This document shows, piece after piece, positions 61,827-64,000 of a stretch of DNA of 64,000 bases. The notes below the pieces were generated by a model. The model searched no databases and had not been told where the DNA came from. It saw only the letters and a program-made list of their open reading frames with translations. Made by a program: the position numbers and the translations under genes. Position 1 is the stretch's first letter. Each line of letters opens with the position of its first letter. The stretch covers positions 1,488,001 to 1,552,000 of the forward strand of contig OZ243096.1 in the NCBI GenBank assembly GCA_965212165.1, written 5' to 3'. Source of the stretch: RHLJ01 sp965212165. GTDB lineage: Bacteria; Bacteroidota; Rhodothermia; Balneolales; Balneolaceae.

Positions 61827-63335
61827 ATGGATTTTCTTAGAAAACTAGGAATCGAAGGGGTAAACGCAGGTACAAGTACCGGACAAAAATATTTAGAAAG
61901 CAAGGAGTCGATTAGTAGTCATACTCCTGTTGATGGTAAGAAAATTGCTAATGTCTCTGTTACTACAAAGGAACAATATGAACGAGTTGTTGAATCTGCA
62001 GAAGCAGCTTTTTTAGTGTGGAGAGAGATGCCAGCACCTCAACGAGGGGAAGTAGTTCGCCAGATTGGGCAAAAACTTCGCGAATTTAAAGAACCTCTTG
62101 GGAAGCTAGTTGCGTACGAAATGGGTAAAATCAATCAAGAGGGACTCGGTGAAGTTCAGGAAATGATTGACATTTGCGATTTTGCTGTAGGATTAAGTAG
62201 GCAGTTATATGGCTTAACAATGCATAGTGAGCGTCCTCAACATCGAATGTATGAGCAGTGGCATCCACTAGGAGTAGTGGGAATAATATCAGCATTTAAT
62301 TTCCCAGTTGCTGTATGGAGTTGGAATGCAATGATTGCTGCTGTTTGTGGTGATGTTATGATCTGGAAAGGTTCTGAAAAGACCCCATTATGTGGAGTTG
62401 CAATTCAAAAAATTGTAGCCAAAGTGCTGAAAGAAAATGATTTACCCGAAGGGATTTTCAATTTAGTTACAGGTGATAGAGAAGTAGGTGAGTGGATGAC
62501 TGAAGACGAACGTATTCCTCTTATTTCAGCAACAGGTTCTATACGAATGGGTAAAGAAGTGGCAAAATCGGTAGGTGGTAGACTCGGTAAAACTATTCTT
62601 GAGCTAGGTGGAAATAATGCTATAATTATTTCAGAGAATGCAGACATAGAAATGGCAATTCGTGCAACTGTTTTCGGTGCTGTTGGAACATGTGGGCAAC
62701 GTTGTACTTCCACTCGAAGATTAATTATCCATGAGTCAGTTTATGATAAGGTAAAAGAACGTCTGATTAGTATCTATGAAAATGTAAATATTGGAAATCC
62801 TCTTGACCCAGAAACATTAGTAGGTCCACTTATTGATGAGGATGCTGTTAATACTATGCAGAAGGCTCTGAAGCAGATTAAGAAAGAAGGCGGAAAAGTG
62901 ATTTACGGCGGTGAAGTGCTTGAAAGAGAAGGACATTTTGTTCGCCCAGCACTAGCTGAGGTAAAGAATGAATATAAAATTGTTCAAGATGAGACTTTTG
63001 CTCCAATATTATATCTCATTAAATACAAAACCATTGAAGAAGCTATGAGCTATCATAATGGAGTTAAACAAGGATTAAGTTCTTCCATGTTTACATTGAA
63101 TATGCGTGAAGCTGAGAACTTTGTAAGTGTGCATGGTTCTGATTGTGGAATTGCGAATGTGAATATTGGAACAAGCGGGGCTGAAATAGGCGGAGCATTT
63201 GGCGGTGAAAAAGAAACTGGTGGTGGACGTGAATCAGGCTCTGATGCTTGGAAAGCATATATGCGCCGCCAAACAAATACCATCAACTGGGGCGATTCTC
63301 TACCGCTGGCTCAGGGAATTTCATTTGATGTCTAA
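61827..63335 (+). CDS. ALDH7-family (aminoadipate-semialdehyde type) aldehyde dehydrogenase
   Basis: 502 residues. NAD-binding segments include VGIISAFNFPVAVWSWN; the catalytic Glu is E259 (LELGGNNA) and the catalytic Cys is C293 in GTCGQRCTSTRRL. SSMFTLNMREAENFVSVHGSDCGIANVNIGT and GGAFGGEKETGGGRESGSDAWKAYMRRQT are hallmarks of the antiquitin/AmaB group, which oxidises 2-aminoadipate 6-semialdehyde in lysine degradation. The exact substrate is inferred. It is a single gene; a RidA-like gene follows. Confidence 0.93.
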   Translation: MDFLRKLGIEGVNAGTSTGQKYLESKESISSHTPVDGKKIANVSVTTKEQYERVVESAEAAFLVWREMPAPQRGEVVRQIGQKLREFKEPLGKLVAYEMGKINQEGLGEVQEMIDICDFAVGLSRQLYGLTMHSERPQHRMYEQWHPLGVVGIISAFNFPVAVWSWNAMIAAVCGDVMIWKGSEKTPLCGVAIQKIVAKVLKENDLPEGIFNLVTGDREVGEWMTEDERIPLISATGSIRMGKEVAKSVGGRLGKTILELGGNNAIIISENADIEMAIRATVFGAVGTCGQRCTSTRRLIIHESVYDKVKERLISIYENVNIGNPLDPETLVGPLIDEDAVNTMQKALKQIKKEGGKVIYGGEVLEREGHFVRPALAEVKNEYKIVQDETFAPILYLIKYKTIEEAMSYHNGVKQGLSSSMFTLNMREAENFVSVHGSDCGIANVNIGTSGAEIGGAFGGEKETGGGRESGSDAWKAYMRRQTNTINWGDSLPLAQGISFDV

Positions 63336-63482
63336 ATCACTAAGGTGTATGGAATAGTTGACTTAGAAATAATTGTATAAAACGAATTTAGCGATGATTA
63401 TTATTCTATCCTTGATTCAGGATTTTTATGATTTGACTAACGATTTATTATTATATAGAGAATCATTCATCTAATTTCAAAT
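63336..63482. other. Intergenic region before the RidA-like gene
   Basis: 147 AT-rich bases. I see no gene, clear terminator or promoter box. Confidence 0.3.
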
Positions 63483-64000
63483 ATGAAAATATTTTTATTT
63501 CTCATTCTACTTTCATTTTCAACAGACCTAGTAGCACAAGATATTAAGCCAGAACAAAGACTTAAAGAACTTGGAATTGAACTTCCAGAAATCTCTCCGC
63601 CAATTGCTAATTATGTTGATGTTGTACGATCAGGAAATCTACTTTTTTTAGCTGGAAAGGGTTCTCGAAATGAAGATGGAAGTAGAATAACTGGAAAAGT
63701 TGGTGTTGACCTTACAATTGAAGAAGGATATGAAGCTGCAAAAAGTATTGCCCTTCAGCACCTCGCTGTAATCCAACGGGAAATAGGCGATCTTTCAAAA
63801 GTAGTTAGAATTGTAAAAGTACTTGGTATGGTGAATACTCCATCTGATTTCACACAACATTCTCAAGTCATAAATGGCTATTCAGATTTCATGGTTGAGA
63901 TATTTGGGGAGAAAGGGAAACATGCACGTTCAGCAGTTGGCATGAATTCTCTACCAGTTAATCTAGCTGTTGAAATTGAGGTTATTGTTGAGATTGAATA
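63483..64000 (+). CDS. Secreted RidA/YjgF-family protein, cut by the window edge
   Basis: The frame opens at the ATG at 63483 and runs to the window end, giving 172 codons plus two bases (TA) of what is probably the stop codon. The protein starts with a signal peptide (MKIFLFLILLSFSTDLVAQ), then a RidA fold with ANYVDVVRSGNLLFLAGKGSR, GYEAAKSIALQHLAVIQREIG, VVRIVKVLGMVNTPSDF and a C-terminal HARSAVGMNSLPVNLAVEIEV. The Arg of the RidA active site is matched by HARSAVG. RidA enzymes hydrolyse enamine/imine intermediates in the cytosol; an exported version is unusual. Confidence 0.9.
   Translation, partial: MKIFLFLILLSFSTDLVAQDIKPEQRLKELGIELPEISPPIANYVDVVRSGNLLFLAGKGSRNEDGSRITGKVGVDLTIEEGYEAAKSIALQHLAVIQREIGDLSKVVRIVKVLGMVNTPSDFTQHSQVINGYSDFMVEIFGEKGKHARSAVGMNSLPVNLAVEIEVIVEIE

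Overview
The window looks like chromosome of a low-GC member of the Balneolia/Rhodothermota–Bacteroidota group. Several large secreted proteins carry signal peptides. Two end in a type IX secretion (T9SS) sorting domain of the YPNPFNP type, and one ends in a gliding-motility-like domain. SusC-like and FadL-like outer membrane proteins, sensor kinases with Reg_prop propellers, frequent TTG starts and mostly weak Shine-Dalgarno signals point the same way. The genus is an inference; no rRNA or tRNA gene is visible. I see no transposase, integrase, prophage or CRISPR array. The only mobile-looking DNA is short palindromic intergenic sequence.

Left part (0-18.3 kb). A minus-strand signalling operon runs from an eight-GAF histidine kinase, through a SnoaL-like/GAF-like kinase and a stand-alone response regulator, to a membrane Reg_prop/Y_Y_Y kinase. 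The three kinases share a nearly identical transmitter core. Upstream on the same strand are an ABC-F ATPase and a large lipoprotein with a propeller-like C-terminus, the latter divergent from a BatA-like von Willebrand membrane protein.

Middle (18.3-36.6 kb), almost all plus strand: a small membrane protein, hflX, a CBS/ACT protein, a secreted TPR protein, REP-like hairpins, aroA, a second palindromic intergenic region, hsp20-dnaK with a strong terminator, tsaD, a BASS transporter, a PlsC-like acyltransferase, a lipoprotein Cu-Zn superoxide dismutase, a GT-C glycosyltransferase, a DUF2721 protein, and an sdpR-sdpI-hydrolase operon.

Right part (36.6-64 kb): a T9SS-secreted CotH-kinase/lamin-tail protein, glyS, asd, a tandem pair of paralogous small proteins, a hairpin-rich leader in front of a giant lamin-tail protein, and a FadL-like porin. 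These are followed by a minus-strand sulfur mini-operon (SQR-like flavoprotein, DsrC/TusE-like carrier, DsrE-like protein), a TonB receptor, murI, a class I glutamine amidotransferase, a secreted DPP4-type peptidase, a T9SS-secreted GH9 cellulase, a PhoH/PIN ATPase, a SpoU methyltransferase, an ALDH7-type dehydrogenase, and a secreted RidA-like protein cut by the window edge.

Most genes are housekeeping or secreted-polymer functions. The points most worth pursuing are the multi-kinase operon with its homogenised GAF array, the three-gene sulfur-trafficking operon, the hairpin pair at 43.23-43.31 kb, and the convergent junctions whose terminator hairpins are built over stop codons.
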